From NCBI RefSeq assembly GCF_016793225.1, contig NZ_JAEUMN010000048.1, positions 1-51,132 on the forward strand: a stretch of DNA of 51,132 nt, read 5' to 3'. Below, in pieces: positions 25,936 through 34,094 of this stretch. Position 1 is the first letter of the stretch. The number at the start of each line of letters is the position of its first letter. Below the pieces are notes generated by a model, which searched no databases, was not told where the DNA came from, and saw nothing but the letters and a program-made list of their open reading frames with translations. This DNA comes from Phenylobacterium sp. (GTDB lineage: Bacteria; Pseudomonadota; Alphaproteobacteria; Caulobacterales; Caulobacteraceae). Made by a program: the position numbers and the translations under genes.

Positions 25936-26304
25936 ATGGGTGCCCCGATGAGCGAGGAATGGGTCCAACACGGGAAGGTGCGCGCCCGCGAGGCCGAGGG
26001 TCTGCTCGAGATCACCGTCGATGGACTGACCACCCAGGCGAAGTACTACAAGCCTCTGATCTACGAGTTCTTCCGCAAGGCCTGGCGCGGCAGCCGCCCG
26101 GCCTGGGGCGAGTTCGCCGTGGAGATCGCGATGGACTACGTGGGGGAGGCCCCGTGGCTGGACCTCGACAACCTGGCCAAGGCGATCCTCGACGCCATCA
26201 AGGGCTACGCCTTCCATGACGACGCCCAGGTGGCGCGCCTGCTGGTGGAGCGACGGCCGGGCGAGCGGGAGCGGATCACCGTTCGGGTTTCGCGGCTGGG
26301 CTGA
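25936..26304 (+). CDS. RusA-family Holliday junction resolvase-like protein
   Basis: The product is 122 residues (118 from the alternative ATG at 25948). The C-terminal half shows the RusA signature: [29 protein letters not shown], with the Asp residues and Lys that bind metal and cut four-way junctions (D-x-D-N-x-x-K, then D-D). RusA enzymes are usually phage-derived, but nothing else phage-like lies nearby. The gene is divergent from fumC and convergent with sciP, with a strong hairpin between it and sciP. Confidence 0.85.
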   Translation: MGAPMSEEWVQHGKVRAREAEGLLEITVDGLTTQAKYYKPLIYEFFRKAWRGSRPAWGEFAVEIAMDYVGEAPWLDLDNLAKAILDAIKGYAFHDDAQVARLLVERRPGERERITVRVSRLG

Positions 26305-26312
26305 AACGCGAA

Positions 26313-26350
26313 AGCCGGCCGCGCCCGGGGGTGCTGGGGCGCGGCCGGCT
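26313..26350. terminator. Strong hairpin between convergent rusA-like gene and sciP
   Basis: A perfect 14-bp GC stem (AGCCGGCCGCGCCC / GGGCGCGGCCGGCT) with a 10-base loop begins 8 bases after the RusA-like stop. There is no T tract. It probably blocks transcription from both sides. Confidence 0.65.
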
Positions 26351-26381
26351 CACGCAGAGCCGTCCGTGAGGCGGGCCGGCT

Positions 26382-26669
26382 CTAGCGGTACTGTTGCAGG
26401 CGCGTGGTGCGCAGGCCGGCCATCCCGTGGCGCTCGATCGAGCGCTGCCAGGACAGGAATTCGTCACTCGTCAACGAGTAGCGCTCCAGCGCCTCCTCGA
26501 GGCTGATCAGGCCGCCGCGGACAGCCGCGACCACTTCCGCCTTCCGGCGGATCACCCACCGGCCGGTGTTCGGCGGGGGCAGATCGTTCTTGGTCAAGGG
26601 CGCGCCCGTCGGGCCGATGACGTAGGTCTCGCCGCGGCTGTTCGTGCGCGTCTGCTGCTGTTGAAGCAT
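26382..26669 (-). CDS. sciP: CtrA inhibitor SciP (DUF1153)
   Basis: The product is 95 residues. The DUF1153 core is clear: YVIGPTGAPLTKNDLPPPNTGRWVIRRKAEVVAAVRGGLISLEEALERYSLTSDEF, a helix-turn-helix region, with a final RHGMAGLRTTRLQQYR. SciP binds DNA and CtrA and blocks CtrA-driven transcription after the flagellar burst in G1. It follows flgE on the same strand with a 167-base gap, which is enough for its own promoter. That gap contains an unusually AT-rich patch (26750-26820) but no TTAA-N7-TTAA match. Confidence 0.93.
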   Translation of the reverse strand: MLQQQQTRTNSRGETYVIGPTGAPLTKNDLPPPNTGRWVIRRKAEVVAAVRGGLISLEEALERYSLTSDEFLSWQRSIERHGMAGLRTTRLQQYR

Positions 26670-26836
26670 GGGCTTTCTACCGCCTCACCATCACTGTTGG
26701 CGAGAAGGTGACACAGGGGCCCCTAACGGCCGCTGAATCGCCTTGGTAAAGAAAGGGCTGATCATGAGCTCCCCCATGTACCATTTTAATACAGTAGAGA
26801 CTAAGTAAGATCATCAGGTGGAATTCAGCGCGAATT

Positions 26837-28222
26837 CTAGCGCTTGATGTTGATTAGTTCTTCCAGCATCTGATCGGCGGTCGTGATGATCTTCGAAGAA
26901 GCCGAATAGGCTTTCTGGGTCTGGATCAGGCCGGTAAACTCGGCGGAAAGGTCGACCGTCGAGGCCTCGAGGCTCGAGGGCGAGATCTTTCCGGCGCCGC
27001 CGACTCCGGCCTCCTTCACGATGAACTCACCCGCCGCGATGGTGGGGCGATAGGCGTTGCCGCTGATGGGCTGCAGTCCGTCCGGGTTGGGGAAGGTGGC
27101 GACGCCCACCTTGGCGACCGTCCGGATCTGGCTGTTGTCGTAGATCGCCGAGATGATGCCGACCTCGTCGACCTCGATCGCCACGATGTTGCCGACGCCG
27201 GCGCCGTCCTGGTTGATCGCGTTCACCGTCGAGGTGGCCGAGTACTGGGTGATGTTGTCCAGATCCAGATCGATCGTCTGGGCGGCAAGGCCCAGCGAGG
27301 GCGCCCAGCGCGGATCGGCCCCGTTGGAGGCGTTCAGGGTCAGCGTCGGGGCGGCGCCCGCCGCGCCGAACAGCGTCGTGTTCGCGAGGTCGATCGTGCC
27401 ATCCTGGTTGAAGAAGACCTGGCCACGCGCCAGCTGTCCCGGACGGCCGGCGACCGAAACGTCGGTGGCGGGGATCGAATAGATCTCGGCGTGCCACCGG
27501 TTGGGGTTGGCCGCGTCGTCCTTCAGGAACGCCATGGCGACCTTGCGCGCGCCGCCGGTGGAGTCGACGACGTTCATCTCGATCACGAAGTCGGGCCGCG
27601 TGCCGGTCGAGGGATCGTCGGCGTAGTCCGCCATCGAGGCGACCGTGGTCCCATTGTACGCGGCCTCGCCGGCCGAGACGACGCCACCCTTGTTGAGGTT
27701 GGCGCTGACGCCGATGTTGGCGGTCGGCGCCACGGCTGCGCCGAGGTTGCGCACGTTGATGGAGTTCATCAGCGACAGGTCGGACGGGTTGATGTTGAAG
27801 CTGCCGTCCGCCTGCACCGGCCAGCCCTGCAGGTAGAGCCGCGAGTCGTTCACGAGGTAGCCGTCGGCGTCGACGCTGAAGGAGCCGGCGCGGGTGAAGG
27901 ACCGCGCGTCGGAGGCGGTCAGGCCCGCGCCCTTGTCGGCCACGACGAAGAAGCCGTCGCCCGAGATGGCCAGGTCGGTGGAGGATCCGGAGGCCTGGAT
28001 CAGGCCCTGCTGGCTCACGAACTGGCGGTTCACCGCCTGCACGCCGCCGGCCGAGTACTGGCCCTTCACCGCCTGGGCGGTGACGACATTGGCGAAGTTC
28101 ACCTGGTTGCGCTTGTAGGCGACGGTGTTGACGTTGGCGATGTTGTCCGAAATCGCCGCGAGCGCCGACGAGTTGGCGACCAGGCCGGAGACGCCGGCGC
28201 GGAGGGCTGAGTTGATCGACAT
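26837..28222 (-). CDS. flgE: Flagellar hook protein FlgE
   Basis: The product is 461 residues. The N-terminus MSINSALRAGVSGLVANSSALAAISDNIANVNTVAYKR is the hook-rod family signature, the FlgE central domains follow (SGDGFFVVADK, VVDSTGGAR), and the C-terminal helix VDLSAEFTGLIQTQKAYSASSKIITTADQMLEELINIKR is intact. It polymerises into the hook, with FliK setting the length and FlgD as cap. It lies 50 bases behind flgD in the fliK-flgD-flgE operon. At its stop codon two near-copies of GCGCTGAATTC lie in tandem. Confidence 0.96.
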   Translation of the reverse strand: MSINSALRAGVSGLVANSSALAAISDNIANVNTVAYKRNQVNFANVVTAQAVKGQYSAGGVQAVNRQFVSQQGLIQASGSSTDLAISGDGFFVVADKGAGLTASDARSFTRAGSFSVDADGYLVNDSRLYLQGWPVQADGSFNINPSDLSLMNSINVRNLGAAVAPTANIGVSANLNKGGVVSAGEAAYNGTTVASMADYADDPSTGTRPDFVIEMNVVDSTGGARKVAMAFLKDDAANPNRWHAEIYSIPATDVSVAGRPGQLARGQVFFNQDGTIDLANTTLFGAAGAAPTLTLNASNGADPRWAPSLGLAAQTIDLDLDNITQYSATSTVNAINQDGAGVGNIVAIEVDEVGIISAIYDNSQIRTVAKVGVATFPNPDGLQPISGNAYRPTIAAGEFIVKEAGVGGAGKISPSSLEASTVDLSAEFTGLIQTQKAYSASSKIITTADQMLEELINIKR

Positions 28223-28272
28223 GGCTTAGGTTCCGTTCTCCTGACGCGGGTCCGCCTGCTGCGGGGCCGGCC

Positions 28273-29031
28273 TCACTGGGCCGCCGCTGGAGGCGACGTT
28301 TCGTCGCCCGTGGTGTTGCTGTTTGAGCCGCCGGCCGATGACGAGGCGCTGTTCGAAGCGGTCGTCGCCGGCGCCGGCGGTTCGCGGATGAGGGTGATCT
28401 TCTCCCAGGGCACCTGGGCTCCGTTGATGGTGACGACGGTGCCGCCGTCGATCTGCTGGACGCCGGTGACGACGCCCTGGGCCGCCACCGTGGCCGGCAC
28501 CGCGGAGCCTTCGCTGTCCTTGGCGGTAACGCGGAGCGAGTAGACGCCGTTGGCCATGGTCTGGCCGCCCGCGCCCTTGCCGTCCCAGGTGAAGGTGTGC
28601 TCGCCCGCCTTGTTGTCGGTCGGCGCGAGCGTCTGGACCACGCGGCCCTTCGAATCGAGCACTTCGATCTTCACGTCGCTGGCGGCGCGGTCGAGCTTGT
28701 AGACCCACTCGGCCTTGCCGTTCGCCAGGGCGGCCACGTCGGCGTCCGCCCGGACCTCCTTGCCGATCAGGCTCACGGCGGTGGCGATCCCCGATCCGGT
28801 GTTGGCGACCAGCTTCTTCAGGAGGTCGTTGGTGAGCAGCTGCTGCTCGACCCCGGTCATCTGCACGATCTGCTGGGTGAACTGGTTGGAGTCGAGCGGC
28901 GACAGGGGGTCCTGGTTCTTCAACTGCGTGGTCAGCAGCGCCAGGAAGGTGTCGAAGCTCTCGGCCAGGCGGTTGCGCCCGATGACGCTGGTGTCGGCGC
29001 CGGCGGCGACGGTGGAGACGGAATCGACCAT
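28273..29031 (-). CDS. flgD: Flagellar hook cap / hook assembly protein FlgD
   Basis: The product is 252 residues. It has the FlgD N-terminal region FLALLTTQLKNQDPLSPLDSNQFTQQIVQMTGVEQQLLTND and an FnIII/Tudor-like body with TFTWDGKGAGGQTMANGVYSLRVTA. The C-terminal tail is rich in Ser, Asn, Thr and Ala and looks disordered. FlgD caps the growing hook and is later replaced by FlgK. Its ATG overlaps the fliK stop by one base. Confidence 0.94.
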   Translation of the reverse strand: MVDSVSTVAAGADTSVIGRNRLAESFDTFLALLTTQLKNQDPLSPLDSNQFTQQIVQMTGVEQQLLTNDLLKKLVANTGSGIATAVSLIGKEVRADADVAALANGKAEWVYKLDRAASDVKIEVLDSKGRVVQTLAPTDNKAGEHTFTWDGKGAGGQTMANGVYSLRVTAKDSEGSAVPATVAAQGVVTGVQQIDGGTVVTINGAQVPWEKITLIREPPAPATTASNSASSSAGGSNSNTTGDETSPPAAAQ

Positions 29032-30524
29032 CAGATCCTCACATCCACGCCGGAGTTCACGCCTCGGCGAAGGCGCAGCGCGCTGGCTCCGGCGACGTCC
29101 GCGGCCTCACCCGCGGTTTCGAGCGCGGCCCGGAAGGCCTGGCCCCGGAAGGCGCGGCCCGGCTCGCCCTGGTCCTGCCAGGCCTGGCCCTGATGGCGGC
29201 CCTGGTCGGCGACGTCGAAGGAGAGGCCGCCCGAGAGGTCGAAGCCCGCCTGCTCCAGCACGCGTTGCAGTTCCGCGGCGCGCGCCCTCAGCTCGTTGGC
29301 CGCCTGCGGATTGTCGAAGAGCATCGAGGCCGTGAGCTTGCCGTTGGCGCCGATCTCGAGGCGAACGTCCACCCGGCCCAGGCCCGCCGGATCCAGCTCG
29401 AGGTCGAAGCGCGTGGCGCGCTCCTCGAGCTTCCTGACGATCTGCGCCGCGAGGTTCGCCACGGTCTCGGGCGAGCCGCGGACCCCGTGGGCCGTGTGCG
29501 CCGCCGTCGCAGACGACTGGGCGGCGGCCCGGGACTCGGCCTGCGGCGCCGGATCGACGGTGTCGGCGGATCCAATGTCGTCGCCGACAGGCCGCTCGGC
29601 GGCCTCGGCCGGCGCAGTGGTGGCGGCCGGCTTGGCGGCGGCCTCGGCGGCCTTCGCCTGCATGGGCTTCGCCGCCGTCTCGGCGGCGCCGGGCGCGTCC
29701 AGCGACTCGGAGCGCGCCGAGCCGCCCTTGCGCTCGGACCGCGCCGCCTTGGGCGCCGGCTCGGCGCGAGGCGTCTGGGCGGGAGGAGGCGTGGCCTGGG
29801 CGAGCTGAGCGGCCCCTGTCGGGGTCGCCTCGGGCGCCGAAGCGGGGAGGGGTGCGTCGGGCGCAGCGTCCGCCGTCGCGGCCTTGGACGCCAGGTCCGC
29901 GCGCGGGTTCGCGTTCTCGAGCGCGGGCGCCGCGGGGGAGGCGGGGGCCTTGTCGCGGCCAAAGGCGGGCGGCGGTGCGGCCCGGGCGTTCCCGCGCTCG
30001 CCGTCGGTCTGGACCGCCAGACCCGGAGGCGTGGCGCCGGCGGCCGGCGGCTCGGCGTCCGGCGTCGCCTCTGCGGCGACGGCCTCCCCGGCGGGCGCCG
30101 GTTCCGCCATGGGCGCGAAGATCGCGACCGAGCGCAGCGCCTGCCGCTGCACGGCCTGCCCATCGCCCGGAGCTTCGGACGGCCCGGCGGTCGGCGCGCC
30201 CTGAGGGGGCGCCGGCGCCGTCAGGGCGGCGGCCAGGGCCGAAGGGTCCACTGCAGGCGCGGGGATCAGCTCGGCGGAAGCGCCCTTGCCGTCGGCATTC
30301 GCCTCGCCCTTGGACCCCTCCTCCTCGGCCGAGGCGTCGGCCGCGCCGGACGGCGATCCGGCGACGGTCGGGGTGACGGCGCCGCCCGCGGGGAACAAGG
30401 CCGCAAGCAGGGCTTCGAAGCCGGCGAGGCCGCCTGCGCCGGGAGGCCGGCCCGCGGCCTGGCCGGCCGGGCCGGGGCCGGCCGTCGCGGCGGGCTGCGC
30501 TGTCGTGATGCTGGACGCGGTCAT
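29031..30524 (-). CDS. fliK: Flagellar hook-length control protein FliK
   Basis: The product is 497 residues. The first roughly 370 residues are a low-complexity Ala/Pro/Glu-rich ruler region. The conserved C-terminal domain follows: FDLELDPAGLGRVDVRLEIGANGKLTASMLFDNPQAANELRARAAELQRVLEQAGFDL, the FliK/Flg_hook signature that contacts FlhB. A last Gln/Gly-rich tail follows. ATG 30524 is chosen; a longer frame upstream crosses the sigma-54 promoter and cannot be used. It is the first gene of the hook operon. Similar Ala/Pro-rich frames on the other strand here are shadows. Confidence 0.9.
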   Translation of the reverse strand: MTASSITTAQPAATAGPGPAGQAAGRPPGAGGLAGFEALLAALFPAGGAVTPTVAGSPSGAADASAEEEGSKGEANADGKGASAELIPAPAVDPSALAAALTAPAPPQGAPTAGPSEAPGDGQAVQRQALRSVAIFAPMAEPAPAGEAVAAEATPDAEPPAAGATPPGLAVQTDGERGNARAAPPPAFGRDKAPASPAAPALENANPRADLASKAATADAAPDAPLPASAPEATPTGAAQLAQATPPPAQTPRAEPAPKAARSERKGGSARSESLDAPGAAETAAKPMQAKAAEAAAKPAATTAPAEAAERPVGDDIGSADTVDPAPQAESRAAAQSSATAAHTAHGVRGSPETVANLAAQIVRKLEERATRFDLELDPAGLGRVDVRLEIGANGKLTASMLFDNPQAANELRARAAELQRVLEQAGFDLSGGLSFDVADQGRHQGQAWQDQGEPGRAFRGQAFRAALETAGEAADVAGASALRLRRGVNSGVDVRI

Positions 30525-30596
30525 GGCTTTCGGAAGCCGGAGCTTCGATCTCGAGGGGAGCGCGTCCTGCGCCGGGGTCTTCGGTCGACACCCTGA

Positions 30597-30611
30597 GCAA
30601 CCCCCGGGCCA
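30597..30611 (-). promoter_or_regulatory. Sigma-54 promoter of the fliK-flgD-flgE operon
   Basis: On the minus strand it reads TGGCCCG-GGGG-TTGC, which matches the -24/-12 consensus TGGCNCG-N4-TTGC. The predicted start of transcription is near 30585, about 60 bases before the fliK ATG. An AT-rich patch (30615-30650) lies just upstream, where IHF bends DNA in the Caulobacter hook operon. Confidence 0.85.
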
Positions 30612-30673
30612 ACGTTGCAAGATACTGATTCAAAAAGAGAAAGATGGATTCCGGCGGCGCTGCACGCCGGCGC

Positions 30674-30692
30674 GACGGCGGAATTTGCCGGG
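30674..30692. promoter_or_regulatory. ftr-like FlbD enhancer for the hook operon
   Basis: GACGGC, seven bases (ggaattt), GCCGGG: an imperfect inverted repeat of the CCCGGC-N7-GCCGGG form. It lies about 90-107 bases upstream of the predicted fliK transcription start, the place of ftr1 in the Caulobacter hook operon. FlbD binding is inferred. Confidence 0.6.
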
Positions 30693-30806
30693 CCGTTCGG
30701 GGCCGCGGTGGGTCGATCCGTGCCGCCCTAGCAGCGACAAGCCGGTCCGCGACGGCGTCCTGGCGACGGGCCCCTCGCGGGCGCGCGGCCGTACGTTCGT
30801 TCGAAC

Positions 30807-30821
30807 TGGCCCGCCTCTTGC
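30807..30821 (+). promoter_or_regulatory. Sigma-54 promoter of flgK-flgL
   Basis: TGGCCCG-CCTC-TTGC, an exact -24/-12 match. Predicted transcription start is near 30833, leaving a leader of about 135 bases before flgK. The AT-rich stretch 30860-30886 and the ftr-like sites fall inside that leader. Confidence 0.85.
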
Positions 30822-30912
30822 GCCTGTCCCACCGACATCGACCGGGCCTCGGAGGGCCCATGTTGAATCTGTTGAGAAAATTCCGGCCTGACGCGTGCGC
30901 GTTCACCTTTGT

Positions 30913-30953
30913 CCCGGCAGAATCCGCCGGGTCGAGCGTCAGCCTTTGCCGGG
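30913..30953. promoter_or_regulatory. ftr-like enhancers downstream of the flgK promoter
   Basis: 30913-30931 is a perfect inverted repeat CCCGGC-AGAATCC-GCCGGG. A second, degenerate site has its good half, GCCGGG, at 30948-30953. They lie at about +80 to +98 and about +115 relative to the predicted flgK start. Downstream enhancers at roughly these places (ftr2, ftr3) are known for the Caulobacter flaN promoter. Confidence 0.65.
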
Positions 30954-30967
30954 CGGAGCCTTAATCC

Positions 30968-33064
30968 ATGTCGCTCACGGCCACCCTGCGCACCGCCTCC
31001 TCGGGCCTCAACGCCGCCCAGGCGGCCCTGCGCGCGACGTCCGACAACATCGCCAACGTCAACACCCCCGGGTACGTCCGCAAGGCCGTCAACCAGCAGC
31101 CGCTCGTTGTCGCCGGCGTCGGCGCCGGGGTCACGATCGAGGGCGTCCAGCGGATCACCGACCAGTACCTGCAGGGCGCGTCCCTTTCGGCGGCGTCCGA
31201 CAAGGAGCGCTGGAGCGCGGTCGCCCAGTACCTGGACAACGCCCAGAGCCTGTTCGGCGACCCGTCGGCCGACGGCTTCTTCTTCAGCCGGCTGGACAAG
31301 ATCTTCGGAGCCTTCGCCACGGCGGCGGACGATCCGTCGTCGACGCTCCTGCGCAGCCAGGCCCTGGGCAACATCGAGGACTTCCTGACCGAGGCGGGGC
31401 GGATCAACAGCCAGATCGTCTCGCTGGGCGACACGGTGGAGACGCAGATCTCCGCCGGCGTGGACCGCGCCAATGCGCTGCTCGAGCAGATCTCGAAGCT
31501 GAACACCGACATCAAGCGCGCCAGCCTGGTGAACGCCGACGCCTCGGGCTCGGAGAACATCCAGAGCCAGCTCCTCGACGAACTCGCCGGGCTGATGAAC
31601 ATCCGCGTGGCGCCCCGGGCGGGCGGCGGCGCCGACGTGCGTTCGGTCGAAGGCGTCCTGCTGGCCGGCGACGAGCCGGCCCGGCTCACCTACAACTCCA
31701 CGGCGTCGACCCCGGGCTACATCACCGCGCGACCGGCCGGCAGCTCCACCGACCAGCCCATCCAGCTGACCAGCGGCGAACTGCGCGGCCTGACCGAGCT
31801 GCGCGACGTCGAGCTGCCGAAGCTCTACGACCAGCTCGGCGAGTTCGTGAGCCGCGCCGTCGATCAGCTCAACGCGGCCCACAACGACGCGGCGGCCTAT
31901 CCGGCCCCGGCCACGCTGTCGGGTCGCAACACCGGGCTCGATCTTCCGACGGCCGTCAGCGGCTTTTCGGGGACCTCGACCATCGCGGTCGTGAACGCCG
32001 CGGGCGTCCTGCAGCGGACGGTGGCCATCGACTTCACCGCGGGCACGATCTCGGTGAACGGCGGGGCCGGAGCGGCCTTCACGCCGGCCACCTTCCTCGC
32101 CGGGCTCAACACCGCCCTGGGCGCGCTGGGCTCGGCCACGTTCAGCGGCGGCGCCCTGACCGTCAACGCGACGGCGCCCAACGGCCTGGCGATCGACGAG
32201 GGGACGTCGCAGAAGACGGGCCGCGGCTTCTCGCACTTCTTCGGCCTCAACGACCTGGTGAAGGCCTCGGGCTTCACCAACTACGCGACCGGTCTCCAGG
32301 CGGCCGACCCGCACGGCTTCACCCCCGGCGGCGTCATCAACCTGCGCCTGTCCAGCGCCGACGGACGGCCGATCCGCGACGTGTCGGTCTCCGTGCCCGC
32401 CGCGGCGACCATGACCGACCTCCTGAACGCCCTGAACAACAACGCCAGCGGCGTGGGTCTCTACGGCGCCTTCTCGCTCGACGCGAACGGCGTGCTCAGC
32501 TTCGCCGGGGGCGCGCCGCTGGACGCCCAGATCTCGGTCATCAACGACAACACCGCCCGCGGCGTCGGCGGTCCGTCGATCAGCCAGCTCTTCGGCATCG
32601 GCGCGCAGGAGCGTGCGGCCCGGGCCGGCCGGTTCCAGGTCAGTTCCGCGCTGAACTCGGATCCCACCAAGGTGGCGGTCGGCAAGCTCGACGTTTCCGC
32701 CGCGGTCGGCCAGGTCGCGATCCGGCCCGGGGACGGCCAGGGCGCGCTGGCCCTGTCCGCCGCGGGCGAGATCCCGGTCCTCTTCCAGGCCGCCGGCTCG
32801 CTGGGCCAGGTCACCATGTCCGTCTCGCGCTACGCCTCTGAGTTCGGCGGGGCCATCGGCCGCGGCGCCGCTTCCGCCGAGACCCGCAAGGCCAGCGCCG
32901 AGGCCGTCGCCTTCGAGGCCAACACCCGCCGCCAGGCCGTCGAGGGCGTGAACCTCGACGAGGAACTGGTGAACCTCACCACCTACCAGCAGGCCTTCAA
33001 CGCCTCCGCCCGCATGATCCAGGCCGCCAACGAGCTCTTCGACGTGCTCGTGAACATGGTCTGA
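30968..33064 (+). CDS. flgK: Flagellar hook-filament junction protein FlgK
   Basis: The product is 698 residues. It starts with MSLTATLRTASSGLNAAQAALRATSDNIANVNTPGYVRK, the hook-associated family signature, has the DNAQSLFGDPSADGFFFSRLDKIFGAF segment typical of FlgK, and ends with GVNLDEELVNLTTYQQAFNASARMIQAANELFDVLVNMV. The middle is a long, Ala/Gly/Thr-rich domain that makes it longer than the enteric protein (about 550). FlgK is the first junction ring after the hook. It is divergent from fliK and followed by flgL after 12 bases. Confidence 0.95.
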   Translation: MSLTATLRTASSGLNAAQAALRATSDNIANVNTPGYVRKAVNQQPLVVAGVGAGVTIEGVQRITDQYLQGASLSAASDKERWSAVAQYLDNAQSLFGDPSADGFFFSRLDKIFGAFATAADDPSSTLLRSQALGNIEDFLTEAGRINSQIVSLGDTVETQISAGVDRANALLEQISKLNTDIKRASLVNADASGSENIQSQLLDELAGLMNIRVAPRAGGGADVRSVEGVLLAGDEPARLTYNSTASTPGYITARPAGSSTDQPIQLTSGELRGLTELRDVELPKLYDQLGEFVSRAVDQLNAAHNDAAAYPAPATLSGRNTGLDLPTAVSGFSGTSTIAVVNAAGVLQRTVAIDFTAGTISVNGGAGAAFTPATFLAGLNTALGALGSATFSGGALTVNATAPNGLAIDEGTSQKTGRGFSHFFGLNDLVKASGFTNYATGLQAADPHGFTPGGVINLRLSSADGRPIRDVSVSVPAAATMTDLLNALNNNASGVGLYGAFSLDANGVLSFAGGAPLDAQISVINDNTARGVGGPSISQLFGIGAQERAARAGRFQVSSALNSDPTKVAVGKLDVSAAVGQVAIRPGDGQGALALSAAGEIPVLFQAAGSLGQVTMSVSRYASEFGGAIGRGAASAETRKASAEAVAFEANTRRQAVEGVNLDEELVNLTTYQQAFNASARMIQAANELFDVLVNMV

Positions 33065-33076
33065 GGAGACTGAACG

Positions 33077-34006
33077 ATGGTCACCCGCGTCACCACGCCC
33101 GGCAGCTACTCGGCCGTCCTGAACAACCTCCTGGCCGCCCAGCAGCGGCAGCTGGAGGCCGGCAACAAGGTTTCGACCCAGCGCAACGGGCAGGACCTCA
33201 AGGACTACGCCCGCTCGTCCGAGCTGATCACCGCCATGCGGTCGGTGCAGACCCGCCTCGGCGTCTACCAGGACCAGAACAAGCTCCTGGCCGACAAGCT
33301 CACGACCCAGGACACCGCCCTGATCCGGGTGGCCGATGCGGCGCAGTCGGTGCGGCAGGTGTTCTCCGAGGCGCTGGCCTCGGGGCGCGTCGACACGCTG
33401 GTGGAGGACGTGCAGGCGCAGTTCAGCGCCGCGATCGAGGCCATGAACGCCCGCTACGGCGGCAAGTACCTCTTCGCCGGCGGCCAGGTGGACACCCGGC
33501 CGGTGACGGCGACCACGCTTTCCGACCTGACCTCCGGGCCGCCGATCGCCAGCTTCTTCGCGAACGACGACTTCAAGGTCACCGCCAAGCTGGACGAGGC
33601 GACCAACGTCACCATCGGCTTCCTGGCCGACGACATCGGCACGTCCATGCTGACGGCGTTCCAGGCGTTCCAGGCCTTCAACCAGGGCCCGTCGGGACCG
33701 TTCGCCGGCGCCCTCACGGACGCCCAGCGCACCTTCCTGGAGGGACAGCTGGCAAGCTGGGAGACCGTTCGCGAGGACGTCACCCTGCTCGCCGCGCGCA
33801 ACGGCACCAACCAGAAGCGTCTCGACACCATCGCGGCCGACCTGGAGGGACGGCAGAACACCCTGGCCGGCATGCTGGGCGACATCACCGACGCCGACAT
33901 GGCCGAGGCCGCGGCCCAGCTGCAGCAGGCGCAGCTCTCGGTGCAGTCGGTGGCCTATGTGTTCCAGGCCCTCCAGCAGTCGTCGCTGCTCAACATCCTG
34001 AAGTGA
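33077..34006 (+). CDS. flgL: Flagellar hook-filament junction protein FlgL
   Basis: The product is 309 residues, flagellin-like. The N-terminal helix includes [32 protein letters not shown], the central part has [20 protein letters not shown], and the C-terminal helix is [40 protein letters not shown]. FlgL forms the second junction ring that the filament grows on. AGGAG sits 10 bases upstream of the ATG. No flagellin gene is present in the window. Confidence 0.94.
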   Translation: MVTRVTTPGSYSAVLNNLLAAQQRQLEAGNKVSTQRNGQDLKDYARSSELITAMRSVQTRLGVYQDQNKLLADKLTTQDTALIRVADAAQSVRQVFSEALASGRVDTLVEDVQAQFSAAIEAMNARYGGKYLFAGGQVDTRPVTATTLSDLTSGPPIASFFANDDFKVTAKLDEATNVTIGFLADDIGTSMLTAFQAFQAFNQGPSGPFAGALTDAQRTFLEGQLASWETVREDVTLLAARNGTNQKRLDTIAADLEGRQNTLAGMLGDITDADMAEAAAQLQQAQLSVQSVAYVFQALQQSSLLNILK

Positions 34007-34032
34007 GCGCAGCGCGTCCCGGCCGGGGCGCG

Positions 34033-34057
34033 GCCGGCGAGGGCGAAACCCGCCGGC
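34033..34057 (+). terminator. Hairpin downstream of flgL
   Basis: A 7-bp GC stem (GCCGGCG / CGCCGGC) with an 11-base loop, starting 26 bases after the flgL stop and followed by CTCTCG. It is a moderate terminator candidate between flgL and mnmA. Confidence 0.45.
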
Positions 34058-34094
34058 TCTCGAAAACGCCAGCCCGAGCCGCTACATAGCCGCC

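Noticed and set aside
25936-26304. Prophage remnant around the RusA-like gene
   Set aside because: No integrase, structural or lysis gene and no att-like repeats are seen nearby.
26670-26836. CtrA box in front of sciP
   Set aside because: The single TTAA on the minus strand has no partner at the right spacing, so I did not call it despite known CtrA control in Caulobacter.
30860-30964. A 34-codon open frame in the flgK leader (MLNLLRKF...)
   Set aside because: It overlaps the AT-rich and ftr-like sites and has no known relative; the AT-rich start is better explained as an IHF region.
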